A DNA stretch of 34,953 nt, from NCBI GenBank assembly GCA_023150915.1, contig JAKLKA010000073.1:1-34953 (forward strand). The letters are read 5' to 3'. Shown here piece by piece: positions 1 to 7,434 of the stretch; within the stretch, counting starts at the first letter, position 1; every line of letters begins with the position of its first letter. A model generated the notes under the pieces. It was given only the letters and a program-made list of their open reading frames with translations. It was not told where the DNA came from and did not search any database. The DNA comes from Polyangiaceae bacterium. GTDB taxonomy: Bacteria > Myxococcota_A > Polyangia > Polyangiales > Polyangiaceae. Position numbers and translations under genes: made by a program.

Positions 1-2
1 CG

Positions 3-566
3 ACCCTGACCGTGGGCCGCGACACCGGCTCGATCTTCGCCGGCGACAGCTACCTCTCTCCTCGGCATGCGACCTTCTCGCGCCGCGGAGGGCAGCTGTT
101 CGTGAAAGACGAAAACTCGCTGAACGGCGTGTACTTGAAGATCAAGCCGAACGAGCCCTGGGCCCTTGCATACAACGACATCTTCCGCATCGGGCAAGAG
201 ATCGTCCGCCTGGAAGAGCTCAAGGCCATTGGCCCGTCGCCCGACGGCGTCGAGCGCTTCGGCAGCCCCGCCAAGGGCTACATCGGGCGCCTTTCCCTGA
301 TGATTGGCCGAGATACCACGGGCAACGCCTTCCCCATCCCCGAACGGGGCGTCCATCTCGGCCGCGAGCGGGGCGACGTCCTGTTCTCGGAAGACGGCTA
401 CGTGTCCGGGCTCCACTGTCGCATCGCGCGGGGCGCCGACGGCAAGATGTACCTGACCGACGTCGGGAGCTCGAACGGCACTTTCGTCCGTCTGGGCAAA
501 GAGCAACTGGTGCAACGGGGCGACGTCTTGCTGATGGGACAGCAGCTGTTCCGCGTCGACTTCTGA
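3..566 (+). CDS. Double FHA-domain protein, 5' end cut by window edge
   Basis: FHA domains bind phosphothreonine peptides, usually products of Ser/Thr kinases. The reading frame is already open at the left edge (codons for TLTVGRD), so the true start lies upstream and only the last 187 or so residues are present. Two FHA modules are visible: one near the edge with a GRD strand, SPRHATF and NSLNGVY, and a second over the last 100 residues with MIGRD, VSGLHCRI and DVGSSNGTF, the Ser/His and Asn positions expected for phosphopeptide contact. There is no enzyme domain in the visible part. Stop is TGA at 564-566, and the Nudix gene begins 3 bases later, so the two are probably co-transcribed. Partners could include the Ser/Thr kinase encoded at 28552, but that is only a guess from the shared window. 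Confidence 0.88.
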   Translation, partial: TLTVGRDTGSIFAGDSYLSPRHATFSRRGGQLFVKDENSLNGVYLKIKPNEPWALAYNDIFRIGQEIVRLEELKAIGPSPDGVERFGSPAKGYIGRLSLMIGRDTTGNAFPIPERGVHLGRERGDVLFSEDGYVSGLHCRIARGADGKMYLTDVGSSNGTFVRLGKEQLVQRGDVLLMGQQLFRVDF

Positions 567-569
567 GTC

Positions 570-968
570 ATGTCGGGCCCTCGCACCATTCGAGTGGTGG
601 CTGCCGTCATCGAGCGCGACGGCAACTACCTCATCACACAGCGGCGGCCCACCGCAGTGCTTCCGTTGCTCTGGGAGTTCCCCGGCGGCCGCGTCGAAGA
701 CGGCGAGACCGACGCCGACGCGCTGCGCCGCGAGGTCAAGCACCGTCTGGGTGTCGAGGTGCAACCCGGGCAGCTGATCAGCTTCGTCAGCCACCCGTAC
801 GAGCACTACACCGTCGACCTGTACCTCTACGAGTGCCGGATCGCCGCTGGCGAGCCGAAAGAGCTCAACGTACACTCCTTCAAGTGGGTGACGAGCGGCG
901 ACTTCGATCAGTACCCGTTCACCCCGGCGGACGAGCTGTCGATGAACAAGCTGCTCGGCCTCGACTGA
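570..968 (+). CDS. Nudix (MutT-type) protein with altered Nudix box
   Basis: 132 residues, the usual length for a MutT-type NUDIX pyrophosphohydrolase that cleans oxidised or non-canonical dNTPs. The N-terminal strand (RVVAAVIERDGNYLITQRRP) and the sequence WEFPGGRVEDGE are typical. The Nudix box consensus is GX5EX7REUXEEXGU; here it reads G-RVEDG-E-TDADALR-REVKHRLGV. The EE pair that binds metal in E. coli MutT (E56, E57) is therefore replaced by His-Arg, while RE is kept. The enzyme may be inactive, use other ligands, or bind a nucleotide without cleaving it. It starts 3 bases after the FHA gene and its stop overlaps the candidate CTG start of the next gene. Family assignment is secure; activity is not. 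Confidence 0.88.
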   Translation: MSGPRTIRVVAAVIERDGNYLITQRRPTAVLPLLWEFPGGRVEDGETDADALRREVKHRLGVEVQPGQLISFVSHPYEHYTVDLYLYECRIAAGEPKELNVHSFKWVTSGDFDQYPFTPADELSMNKLLGLD

Positions 969-1573
969 CGCGCGCGGCGGCGCTCGCCGGGGCCTTGCTG
1001 GTTGCCGCGCCGGCGCGCGCGCAAGGGCCGGCGGCCAGCGCCAGCCCGGCGCCGTTCGGCCCGGGTGCCTCGGTCGAGGTGGTGAGCGAGGGCAAGCCCG
1101 TGAACGTCTTCGTCGCGCGCCTGGCGCCGGGTGGAACGCTGCCACAGAGCGACTCCGACTTCATCAAAGTGGGCAAGACGCCACTGGCGGTGCAGCTGCC
1201 CCCCGGCAGCTACCGGATCGAGGTCGAGGGGGTCGAGATCTCGAACGCGGCCATGGTGCTCGAAATGAGCAAGAGCCCGCGGAAGATAAAGGTTCGCACC
1301 GGCTCCGAGGGGCTTGCGACCACGGGCACGCTCTTCATGGGGCTGGGCATTCTGGGCGTGGTGGGCGCGACCGCCATCTTGGTCTCGGGCTCGAAAGCGC
1401 CCAGCTCGCTGGACAAGGCGGGCGTGCTGATCCCGATGTATGCCGCGGGCGCGGTGTGTTTCGGCGGCGGGCTGGCAATGAGCCTGGTCGGCAACAGCAA
1501 GCTGGAAGCGGACTCGCCGACGCCGCCACGCGCACCGCACGGCGCATGGCTCGGGGTGCGCGGCACCTTCTGA
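965..1573 (+). CDS. Exported PEGA-like protein with C-terminal membrane segments
   Basis: About 202 residues. The N-terminus (TRAAALAGALLVAAPARA then QG) is a good signal peptide. A PEGA-like surface-layer motif follows: VGKTPLAVQLPPGSYRIEVE, a TPL...LPPG.Y.I pattern typical of small extracellular beta domains. Two hydrophobic segments come next (GTLFMGLGILGVVGATAIL and the stretch around MYAAGAVCFGGGLAM). The frame has no ATG or GTG near the signal peptide. The best start is CTG at 965, which overlaps the upstream TGA as CTGA, mimicking an ATGA coupling junction; this start is an inference. Function unknown. It is likely an envelope protein co-expressed with the genes before it. Confidence 0.72.
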   Translation: MTRAAALAGALLVAAPARAQGPAASASPAPFGPGASVEVVSEGKPVNVFVARLAPGGTLPQSDSDFIKVGKTPLAVQLPPGSYRIEVEGVEISNAAMVLEMSKSPRKIKVRTGSEGLATTGTLFMGLGILGVVGATAILVSGSKAPSSLDKAGVLIPMYAAGAVCFGGGLAMSLVGNSKLEADSPTPPRAPHGAWLGVRGTF

Positions 1574-1631
1574 GCGCACGTGCGCGGGATCAATCCACGC
1601 AACTCGTCCGACGCGCGCCCGATGAGGGGGC

Positions 1632-2279
1632 ATGTCGCTCTTCACCCGGGCTGGCTCGGCGCTGTTCGACCTTCTCGCTCCGCTCGAGTGCGCGGCCTGC
1701 GGACAGCCCGCGGCCCACGGCTATTGTGGCGACTGCCGGCGGCTGCTCGTCGCCGCGCCGGCGCGCGACCTCGAAGGCGTGCCCGTGCTCGCCGCGGCGG
1801 CGTATGCCGCGCCGCTCGACGCGGCGATCCATCGCTACAAGTACGGGTCCCGACCCGATCTGGCCGGGGCGCTCGCCGGCCTCTTGCCGCGTGCGGCGCT
1901 GGCCGGCGCCAGCGGCGATGCCCGCACACTGTTCGTGCCCGTGCCGCTTCACCGCAGTCGCCTGGCAGAGCGGGGCTACGACCAGTCGGCCCTCTTGGCC
2001 TCGGCGCTGGCTGCCCGCGCCGGGCGCCCAGCGAGCGCCCGCGCGCTTTGCCGGACGCGGCCGACCGCTCAGCAGGCGCGGCTCGACGAGCGCGGACGTG
2101 CCCAGAACGTGCTCGGCGCCTTCAGCGCCGGCGGCGGCACAGCGCTCGCGCAGCGGCCCGTCGTGCTGGTCGACGACGTGGTCACCACCGGGGCGACGGC
2201 CCGCGCCTGCGTGCACACGCTTCGCGCGGCCGGCGCGCGCGTGGTCGCCGTGGCGTGCGTCGCGTCCACACCGCGCTGA
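1632..2279 (+). CDS. comF: ComF family phosphoribosyltransferase-like protein
   Basis: 215 residues. ComF proteins are needed for late steps of DNA uptake in naturally competent bacteria and carry a phosphoribosyltransferase fold. An N-terminal zinc-knuckle is visible (CAAC near residue 20 and CGDC near residue 32), then the family signature RYKYG, the segment PVPLHRSRLAERGYDQS, the RTRPTAQQARLDERGR block, and the PRPP-binding loop VVLVDDVVTTGAT. All hallmark motifs are intact. A purine-rich stretch (GAGGGGG, 1624-1630) immediately precedes the ATG. The gene is separated by 58 bases from the PEGA-like gene and 37 from the GYF gene. Competence has not been demonstrated by anything in this window; ComF homologues occur in many non-transformable species. 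Confidence 0.92.
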   Translation: MSLFTRAGSALFDLLAPLECAACGQPAAHGYCGDCRRLLVAAPARDLEGVPVLAAAAYAAPLDAAIHRYKYGSRPDLAGALAGLLPRAALAGASGDARTLFVPVPLHRSRLAERGYDQSALLASALAARAGRPASARALCRTRPTAQQARLDERGRAQNVLGAFSAGGGTALAQRPVVLVDDVVTTGATARACVHTLRAAGARVVAVACVASTPR

Positions 2280-2316
2280 TCGGCCCGAAATCTTCGGCCT
2301 CTGCGCTACGCAATTG

Positions 2317-4248
2317 ATGGCGCATGCGGAAAATGGGAAACCGCCTCGGGTGACCGACGACGAAGCCGAGAGCTGGCACTGGGCCGATGCCGACGGTGTG
2401 GTCAGCATCGTGGACGAGTGGGAGCTGGTTTCGTCACTGTCGACGGGTTCGCTGCCGCACTACACCTTGGTGTGGCGCCCGGGTTGGAAGGTCTGGCTCC
2501 CGGCGTGCCAGGTCGCCGAGCTCTCGACCAGCCTGCCGAAAGAGAAGGCCGAGAAGCCGGTAGAGCCCGGCAGCGATCCGCTGCTGACCGAGCCGCCGCC
2601 GCCCCCGGTGGATCGCTATCAGGCGTATCAGACCCGCGAGGCCGCCGCGAAGCTGGTGGGCAAGAGCATCAAGCCGGCAGCCCGGGTGCCGGTGGCTCCG
2701 CCGACGGGGCGCCCGCCGGCCGGGGCCGCCCCCACCCCGCCGCCGCCCCCGCCCGCGATCCGACCGGCCCAACCCACGCTGGTCGAGGGCACGCCCATGC
2801 AGTCCACGGCCACGCTGCGCCCGCCCGGCGCCGTGCCGCCCCCGCCACGGGGCGTGCCGACGCCGACCCCGATCGCCGCGCCGGTCGCCCCGATGATCCA
2901 GGTCAAACCGATCGAAGAGCCCGCCCCGGTGTCGACCGAGGCTCCGACGAATCCCGCGGCGTCGGCTGGTCCAATCGCCAGCGCGCCGCTCCCATCGTGG
3001 AGCGAGGATCTCGATGCCGAGATGCGCGCCCACGCGCGGCCTGCCGCTCGACAGATGCCGCAGACCGGGTACGCCCCGCCCCCCACCCCCGCGCTGGCGC
3101 TGTCGCCGCCGCCGCGGAAGGGCAGCGGACTTCTGCTGGGCGCTGTCGCACTGGGCGGCGTCGGGCTGATCGGCGTGGTCGCGATCGGCGTGGTGTGGAT
3201 GCGATCGAACAAGGCCCCTTCGCCCGCCGTCACGGGCAGCTCGAGTCCGGGCGCTCGTGACAAGTCGCCGCTGCGCGCCTGCAAGCTCGAGAAGTCGGCC
3301 GCGCGCCTCTCGCCGGCCATCTTGCCCTCGGTCACTCCCGTCGTGGCGTCCATCCAGAACGGCGCGAAGTTCGCCATCGGGTTCGCCGCGGCCGAACGCG
3401 AAGCCGAGGGCATCACGGTCGACGGCGCGAGCCTGGCGGTGGAGCGGCCGTTCCGCGAGAAGGCCGAGCACGACATCACCAGCGTGGTCCCCATCACCGC
3501 CGAGGGCGACCTGCGCTTCACCGTGGACCAGACGGACCCCAGCTTCCGGTCGTCGCGCACCGTCGATGGCAAGGGTCGCTGGGCGCTGGGGTGGACCGAC
3601 CAGGGGCTGGCGCGCCGCACCGGCACCGGCTCTCCGACCACGCTCTGGCCTGGCCCCAGCGACAAGGTCACCGAGCCGCGCGTGGCGTCGGTTGCCGGCG
3701 GTGGGTTCGCAGTCACGGCGCGCCGCGGCGGGCAAGGTGGGTCGGTGCTGGCGGGCTTGCTCGACGCGAACGGCGACAAGCAGGGGGACGCCCGCGAGGT
3801 CAGCGCCAAGCCCCAGGTGGGCTCGCCCGCCATCGCGGTCAACGACCGCGGCGTGCTGATCGCGTTCGCGGGTCGCCCGACCGACGAGTCGTACTGGACC
3901 CTTCAGGTCGGCGCGGCCCCGCCAGGCGCGACCCCGGGGGCGGCCCAGAGCTTTGCCACGCCCCCGGGTGGCCTGGGGGCCGACGCCATTTCTCCCGCCG
4001 TCGAGGGCCTTTCCCACGGCCGCTGGCTCTTGCAGTGGACCGAAGGGGCCGCCGGCCAGCGCCAGGTTCGCATCCAAACCCTTGGCTTCGACCTGGTTCC
4101 CGTGGGAGATCCCCTCAACCTGTCACCTGACGGCCTCAACGCCGGCCAAGGCGTAGTAATGGTTCGAGGTGACCGGGCCCTCTCGCTGTTCTTGGTGAAA
4201 AAAGGCAAGGCCCACGAGCTTTGGGGAGCAACGCTTTCATGTCCGTGA
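2317..4248 (+). CDS. GYF_2 domain / proline-rich / transmembrane protein
   Basis: 643 residues. Residues 18-70 resemble the GYF_2 (DUF4339) domain: SWHWADADGVVSIVDEWEL, then LVWRPGWKVWLPA, matching the usual W-Y-x-pattern and TLVWREGM.DWLPA ending. Residues 80-268 are extremely Pro/Ala rich, with runs of five or six prolines. One transmembrane helix lies at 271-295 (GLLLGAVALGGVGLIGVVAI), so the N-terminal GYF and Pro-rich part is probably cytoplasmic and the remaining 350 residues periplasmic. The C-terminal part alternates beta strands with recurring WALGWTD- and LLQWTEG-like blades, suggesting a propeller, though no family was recognised. The frame stays open upstream to 1456 through ComF, but sense-strand coding there belongs to ComF, so ATG 2317 was chosen. 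The stop overlaps the next gene by 10 bases. Confidence 0.85.
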   Translation: MAHAENGKPPRVTDDEAESWHWADADGVVSIVDEWELVSSLSTGSLPHYTLVWRPGWKVWLPACQVAELSTSLPKEKAEKPVEPGSDPLLTEPPPPPVDRYQAYQTREAAAKLVGKSIKPAARVPVAPPTGRPPAGAAPTPPPPPPAIRPAQPTLVEGTPMQSTATLRPPGAVPPPPRGVPTPTPIAAPVAPMIQVKPIEEPAPVSTEAPTNPAASAGPIASAPLPSWSEDLDAEMRAHARPAARQMPQTGYAPPPTPALALSPPPRKGSGLLLGAVALGGVGLIGVVAIGVVWMRSNKAPSPAVTGSSSPGARDKSPLRACKLEKSAARLSPAILPSVTPVVASIQNGAKFAIGFAAAEREAEGITVDGASLAVERPFREKAEHDITSVVPITAEGDLRFTVDQTDPSFRSSRTVDGKGRWALGWTDQGLARRTGTGSPTTLWPGPSDKVTEPRVASVAGGGFAVTARRGGQGGSVLAGLLDANGDKQGDAREVSAKPQVGSPAIAVNDRGVLIAFAGRPTDESYWTLQVGAAPPGATPGAAQSFATPPGGLGADAISPAVEGLSHGRWLLQWTEGAAGQRQVRIQTLGFDLVPVGDPLNLSPDGLNAGQGVVMVRGDRALSLFLVKKGKAHELWGATLSCP

Positions 4249-5177
4249 CCACCCGATTCCGAAACATCGCCCGCGTCGTGACGCTCAGCGCCAGCGCGAG
4301 CCTCGTCCCCCTGACCGCGACCGGTTTGGTCGTGGCCGCCACCGGCTGCTCCATTCTTGGCAGCCCCGGCCCGTCCGCCGTGTCGCAGGGCCAGAAGTAC
4401 CAGAGCGGGGACCCGACCTTCGACGAGTTCTTCAGCAACCTCTACGACATGCAGATCGAGCTCGCCCGCGCTCCCGCGTCGGAGAAAGAGATCCGCGAAG
4501 AGCTGGCCAAGAAGGTCAAGCTCGACGAGGGCTCGTCGGCCAGCATGTTGGGCAAGAAGCTGGGCAAGAAGACCGAAGAGCTGGCGACCGCGGGCACCGG
4601 CCTGAAGATGGAAGTCGACGGGCTGGACGACAACGACGACGCGGGGGTCAAGGTGTCGGTCAAGGGCAAGGACCTGGAAGGCGACGCCAAGACGATGGTT
4701 TCGGCCATGGAGGCGGCGGTGAAGAGCGCCGCCAAGCTTCATGTGCGCATGAAGAAGATCAAGAAGTCGTTGGACCAGGCCACCGGGCAGATCCTGGCCC
4801 TCGAGGCCACCGTGGACGGCGCGTTCCGCAAGGGCGGTCCGAAGAAGAAGTCCGAGGTGCGCAAGAACCTGGACGACGCCAAGAAGCTGATCCCGCTGAT
4901 GTCGGCCCGTGCGGAAGAGGTGGCCGAGGCCTCGAAGACCACCGCCAAGAAGATCGCCGATGCGGCCCAGACCGACACCGGCCAGTTCGACCAGCCGCCG
5001 CCCGCCGAGCCGCCGCCCGCCGAGCCCGAGCCCGAGAAGGGCGACAAGAAGGGCGACAAGAAGGGCGACAAGAAGGGCGACAAGAAGCCCCCGGCCGACA
5101 AGCCCCCGGCCGACAAGCCCCCGGCCGACAAGCCTCCGGCCGACAAGCCCAAGCCGCCCAGCGACTTCGAGCCGTGA
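4239..5177 (+). CDS. Lipoprotein with coiled-coil body and tandem-repeat tail
   Basis: 312 residues from ATG 4239, which overlaps the GYF gene by 10 bases and implies translational coupling. A signal peptide ends in VVAATGC followed by SILG, a probable lipobox. The middle is charged and helical (many KK, EE and AK runs), consistent with a coiled coil or helical bundle. The last 70 residues are low complexity: PPPAEP units, four GDKK units and four PPADK units, suited to an extended linker through peptidoglycan or periplasm. No enzymatic motif is visible and no family was recognised. The 3' end abuts the convergent dsbD-like gene with no intervening base. Overlap with the GYF membrane protein suggests the two act together at the envelope, but this is inference. 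Confidence 0.82.
   Translation: MSVTTRFRNIARVVTLSASASLVPLTATGLVVAATGCSILGSPGPSAVSQGQKYQSGDPTFDEFFSNLYDMQIELARAPASEKEIREELAKKVKLDEGSSASMLGKKLGKKTEELATAGTGLKMEVDGLDDNDDAGVKVSVKGKDLEGDAKTMVSAMEAAVKSAAKLHVRMKKIKKSLDQATGQILALEATVDGAFRKGGPKKKSEVRKNLDDAKKLIPLMSARAEEVAEASKTTAKKIADAAQTDTGQFDQPPPAEPPPAEPEPEKGDKKGDKKGDKKGDKKPPADKPPADKPPADKPPADKPKPPSDFEP
5036..5150 (+). repeat. Two adjacent in-gene tandem repeats (12-mer and 15-mer)
   Basis: Roughly 5038-5087 holds four copies of a 12-base unit (GGCGACAAGAAG, encoding GDKK). It is followed directly by four copies of a 15-base unit encoding PPADK (about 5088-5147); the last PPADK copy has one synonymous change (CCT for CCC). Both units are multiples of three, so copy-number change by slippage keeps the lipoprotein frame open and would only change linker length. 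Confidence 0.9.
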
Positions 5178-6524
5178 TCAGTTCACGCTCTTGATGGCAT
5201 CCAGGAACGGTTGCGCGGCCACGAAGTCGGTGCACCGCACCGCTTCCGAGCCGCGCGAATCGTAGATCAGCACGGTCGGCAACCCGACGACCTTGTGCTC
5301 TTTCATGGTCGCGGCCACCACCGGATCTTCGTCGTCGGTCGCGTCGACCTTCACGGCGACGAAGCGGCCGGCCTCACGCGCCACGCCCTCTTCGCTGAAG
5401 GTGTGCTTGTCCAGCTCTTTGCACGCGCCGCACCACGCGGCGGTGAAGTCCAAGAGCAGCGGGCGCTTCTCGGTGCTGGCCTTGGTGCGCGCCTCGGCCA
5501 CGCTGATCTTCTCCCACGCCAGCGTGCGCGACGGCTTCGAGAAGCCCGCGATGAAGGCGAACGAACCCAGGCACGTGAGCACGATGCCGATCGCCTTGCG
5601 AGCCTTCACCCCGGCGCCGGGCTCGTCGAACGATCGGTGGACGGCGCCCAGGGCCACGCCCACGAGCGCGGCCGCGGCCGCGACCCCCAGGAAGGTGGCG
5701 TCCGGCCGGGCCAGCTTGGTCAGCAGCGGGAACGCCGAGCCCAGGAACCAGAACGCGACCACCACCAGCACGATGCCCAGCAACGACTTGACGTGGACCA
5801 TCCAGCGCCCGCTCTTCGGAAGCTGCACGGCGAACGCACCGACCAAGAAGAACGGCGCGCCAAGCCCGAGGGCAAACGCGGCCATGGCCAGGGCGCCCAG
5901 GCCCGCGCTCTGGGTCTTGGCGATCCAGGTCAAGATGCCGGTGAGCACCGGACCGGTGCAGGGCGCGGCGATGACGCCGCACACCAGGCCCAGCACGAAG
6001 GCGCCCTTGTAACCGATGCCACCCACGGTCGCGAGCTTGTTGGTGATGGCCGACGGCAGCGTGAACTCGAACGCGCCGAACATGCTGGCGGCCATGGCCA
6101 AGAACAAACCGCTGATCACCACGATCACCCATTTGCTCTGGAGAACCGCGCCAAACATGCCGCCGGTGAGCCCCGCGGCCAACCCCAGCGGGACGAACAT
6201 CGCCACGATCCCCAGCACGAAGGCCAGCGAGAGCAGCACGCCTTGCGCGCGGCTCCTGGCCTCTTTCGCGCCGAACACGCTGACCGTCACGGCGATCATC
6301 GGGTACACGCACGGCGTCAGGCTCACCAGCAGCCCCCCGACCAAAGCGGCCAGCGCGGCATACATCGGGCCCCGCTGCAGCGCGCGCGTGAAGGCGTCAC
6401 CCCCCCCCGGGCCGGCGGCGTCCCCCGCCACGGTGCAGACGTTGCCCGATGCTTCGGCGCCGAAGGTCCAGGCGGAAACCGCGAGCAGCACGATGAAGAA
6501 CGGAGTCCAGCGCAGGCGCGTCAT
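5178..6524 (-). CDS. dsbD: DsbD-type thiol:disulfide interchange protein (CcdA core plus thioredoxin)
   Basis: 448 residues. It moves reducing equivalents from the cytoplasm across the inner membrane to periplasmic thiol proteins. A signal-like first helix is followed by a DsbD-beta/CcdA core of about eight hydrophobic segments. The core Cys pair is visible as TPCVYP (C72) and AAPCTGPVL (C189). A C-terminal thioredoxin domain has FTAAWCGACKEL (C365, C368) and the cis-Pro loop GLPTVLI. The large N-terminal DsbD-alpha domain is absent; only about 25 residues including one Cys (C30) replace it, so the electron acceptor must differ from classical DsbC/DsbG transfer. Codons 39-42 sit on a nine-G tract. 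The stop abuts the convergent lipoprotein stop in TGATCA. The TPR gene lies 60 bases upstream on the same strand. Confidence 0.92.
   Translation of the reverse strand: MTRLRWTPFFIVLLAVSAWTFGAEASGNVCTVAGDAAGPGGGDAFTRALQRGPMYAALAALVGGLLVSLTPCVYPMIAVTVSVFGAKEARSRAQGVLLSLAFVLGIVAMFVPLGLAAGLTGGMFGAVLQSKWVIVVISGLFLAMAASMFGAFEFTLPSAITNKLATVGGIGYKGAFVLGLVCGVIAAPCTGPVLTGILTWIAKTQSAGLGALAMAAFALGLGAPFFLVGAFAVQLPKSGRWMVHVKSLLGIVLVVVAFWFLGSAFPLLTKLARPDATFLGVAAAAALVGVALGAVHRSFDEPGAGVKARKAIGIVLTCLGSFAFIAGFSKPSRTLAWEKISVAEARTKASTEKRPLLLDFTAAWCGACKELDKHTFSEEGVAREAGRFVAVKVDATDDEDPVVAATMKEHKVVGLPTVLIYDSRGSEAVRCTDFVAAQPFLDAIKSVN
6400..6408 (-). repeat. Nine-G homopolymer inside dsbD coding region
   Basis: The plus strand shows nine consecutive C from 6400 to 6408, i.e. 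nine G on the coding strand at codons 39-42 of the DsbD-like protein, between the signal region and the first core helix. Slippage by one base would truncate the protein almost completely. Confidence 0.95.
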
Positions 6525-6584
6525 CGAGTGGTCTCGGGTAGTCTAGTTCCAGGCGCGCCCGGTGTGGAGGGCGGGGCGCGAAAA

Positions 6585-7343
6585 TCAGGGCTTCTTCCGT
6601 GGGAGCCGGGCCAGAAGCCGGCGGGCCCGGGCGATCTCGCCGGTCAGCGCCACCGCCAGCGCCACGCGCCCACTGGTCGACCGCCGGACGAAGCCCCGCA
6701 GATAGAGCCGCGCGGCGTCGAAGTCCCGCGCGTGAAACGCCAGCTCGCCGAGCACGAACTGCCCGTAACCCTGCCCGCAGGGTGCATCGGCCAGCCGCTC
6801 TCGCAGGCTGTCGACCTCGTCCGGCGCGATCGACTCGCCGCTGGCGATGCGCGACAGCGCGAGCTGTGCTTGATAGAGCGGGCGGTCCGTCGTCCCCCAG
6901 CGCGACGCCCGCGACAGCGCCCCGGCGGCCTCGCGGTGGCGCCCGGCCAGGTACAGCACGCTCCCGAGCGTCCACAGGTGAAACGCGCGACGCGACGGCG
7001 GGCTCACGCGGCTCGCCAGGCGCAGGTGCGCGACCGCGCCCTCGTGATCGCCCAGACCCAGGCACGCCCGCGCAGCGTCTTGACGCGCGACGTCCGGCAT
7101 CACGTCGAGCGCGACGATGTCGAGTGCCACGCCGAGCGCGGGCTCGAAACGCTTCGCCTCCATGTGGGCCAGGTACAGCTGCCGAAGCAACATGGCGCGG
7201 GTCGTTCGGCTGATGCGCCCGCCACGGTCGAGCGCGCGCAGGGCGTACTTGGCCCTCAGGCCGGAGGTCCGCGCGAGGGTCGCCTTCCTGAGCAAGTGCT
7301 CGGGCGTCACGACCTCCGCCGCTGCGGCGCGCGTCCGGGACAT
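6585..7343 (-). CDS. Tetratricopeptide-repeat protein
   Basis: 252 residues, no signal peptide, strongly helical and Ala/Leu/Arg rich. Several TPR-like units are readable, with the small-residue and aromatic spacing of the family: ARACLGLGDHEGAVAHLRLA, WTLGSVLYLAGRHREAAGAL and FVLGELAFHARDFDAARLYL. TPRs form protein-binding superhelices; the partner is unknown. Start ATG at 7343 faces the divergent small lipoprotein gene across a 91-base region rich in repeats. Downstream on the same strand, 60 bases away, is the dsbD-like gene, so the two could be co-transcribed. No catalytic motif seen. Confidence 0.82.
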   Translation of the reverse strand: MSRTRAAAAEVVTPEHLLRKATLARTSGLRAKYALRALDRGGRISRTTRAMLLRQLYLAHMEAKRFEPALGVALDIVALDVMPDVARQDAARACLGLGDHEGAVAHLRLASRVSPPSRRAFHLWTLGSVLYLAGRHREAAGALSRASRWGTTDRPLYQAQLALSRIASGESIAPDEVDSLRERLADAPCGQGYGQFVLGELAFHARDFDAARLYLRGFVRRSTSGRVALAVALTGEIARARRLLARLPRKKP

Positions 7344-7344
7344 C

Positions 7345-7382
7345 TCTGGACAAGACTAGCAAGACCTGTACACTCGTCCAGA
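7345..7382. promoter_or_regulatory. Inverted repeat in divergent intergenic region
   Basis: TCTGGAC (7345-7351) and its exact reverse complement GTCCAGA (7376-7382) flank a 24-base spacer. The spacer holds a 9-base direct repeat (CAAGACTAG, CAAGACCTG) and TGTACA. The arms extend imperfectly (CTGGACAAG versus CTGGACGAG on the other strand). Lying between the divergent TPR and lipoprotein genes, this looks like paired operator half-sites for a dimeric regulator. No known consensus was matched. Confidence 0.45.
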
Positions 7383-7397
7383 TTTCTGCCGCGCCTT

Positions 7398-7426
7398 TTG
7401 AAAGCGCTCGGCCTTCGGGATAAAGC
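7398..7426 (+). promoter_or_regulatory. Candidate sigma70-type promoter for small lipoprotein operon
   Basis: TTGAAA at 7398-7403, a 17-base spacer, then TAAAGC at 7421-7426. The predicted transcription start would fall about 2 bases before ATG 7435, and no ribosome-binding site is visible there, so a leaderless message is possible. The -10 match is weak (3 of 6). Confidence 0.35.
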
Positions 7427-7434
7427 GACTCCCC

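Noticed and set aside
1456-2316. In-frame extension upstream of the GYF gene
   Set aside because: It runs across ComF in another frame and is Arg/Pro rich nonsense; ComF motifs are fully intact.
5036-5150. CRISPR-like or intergenic repeat
   Set aside because: Units are 12 and 15 bases, contiguous without spacers, and in frame in a lipoprotein gene.
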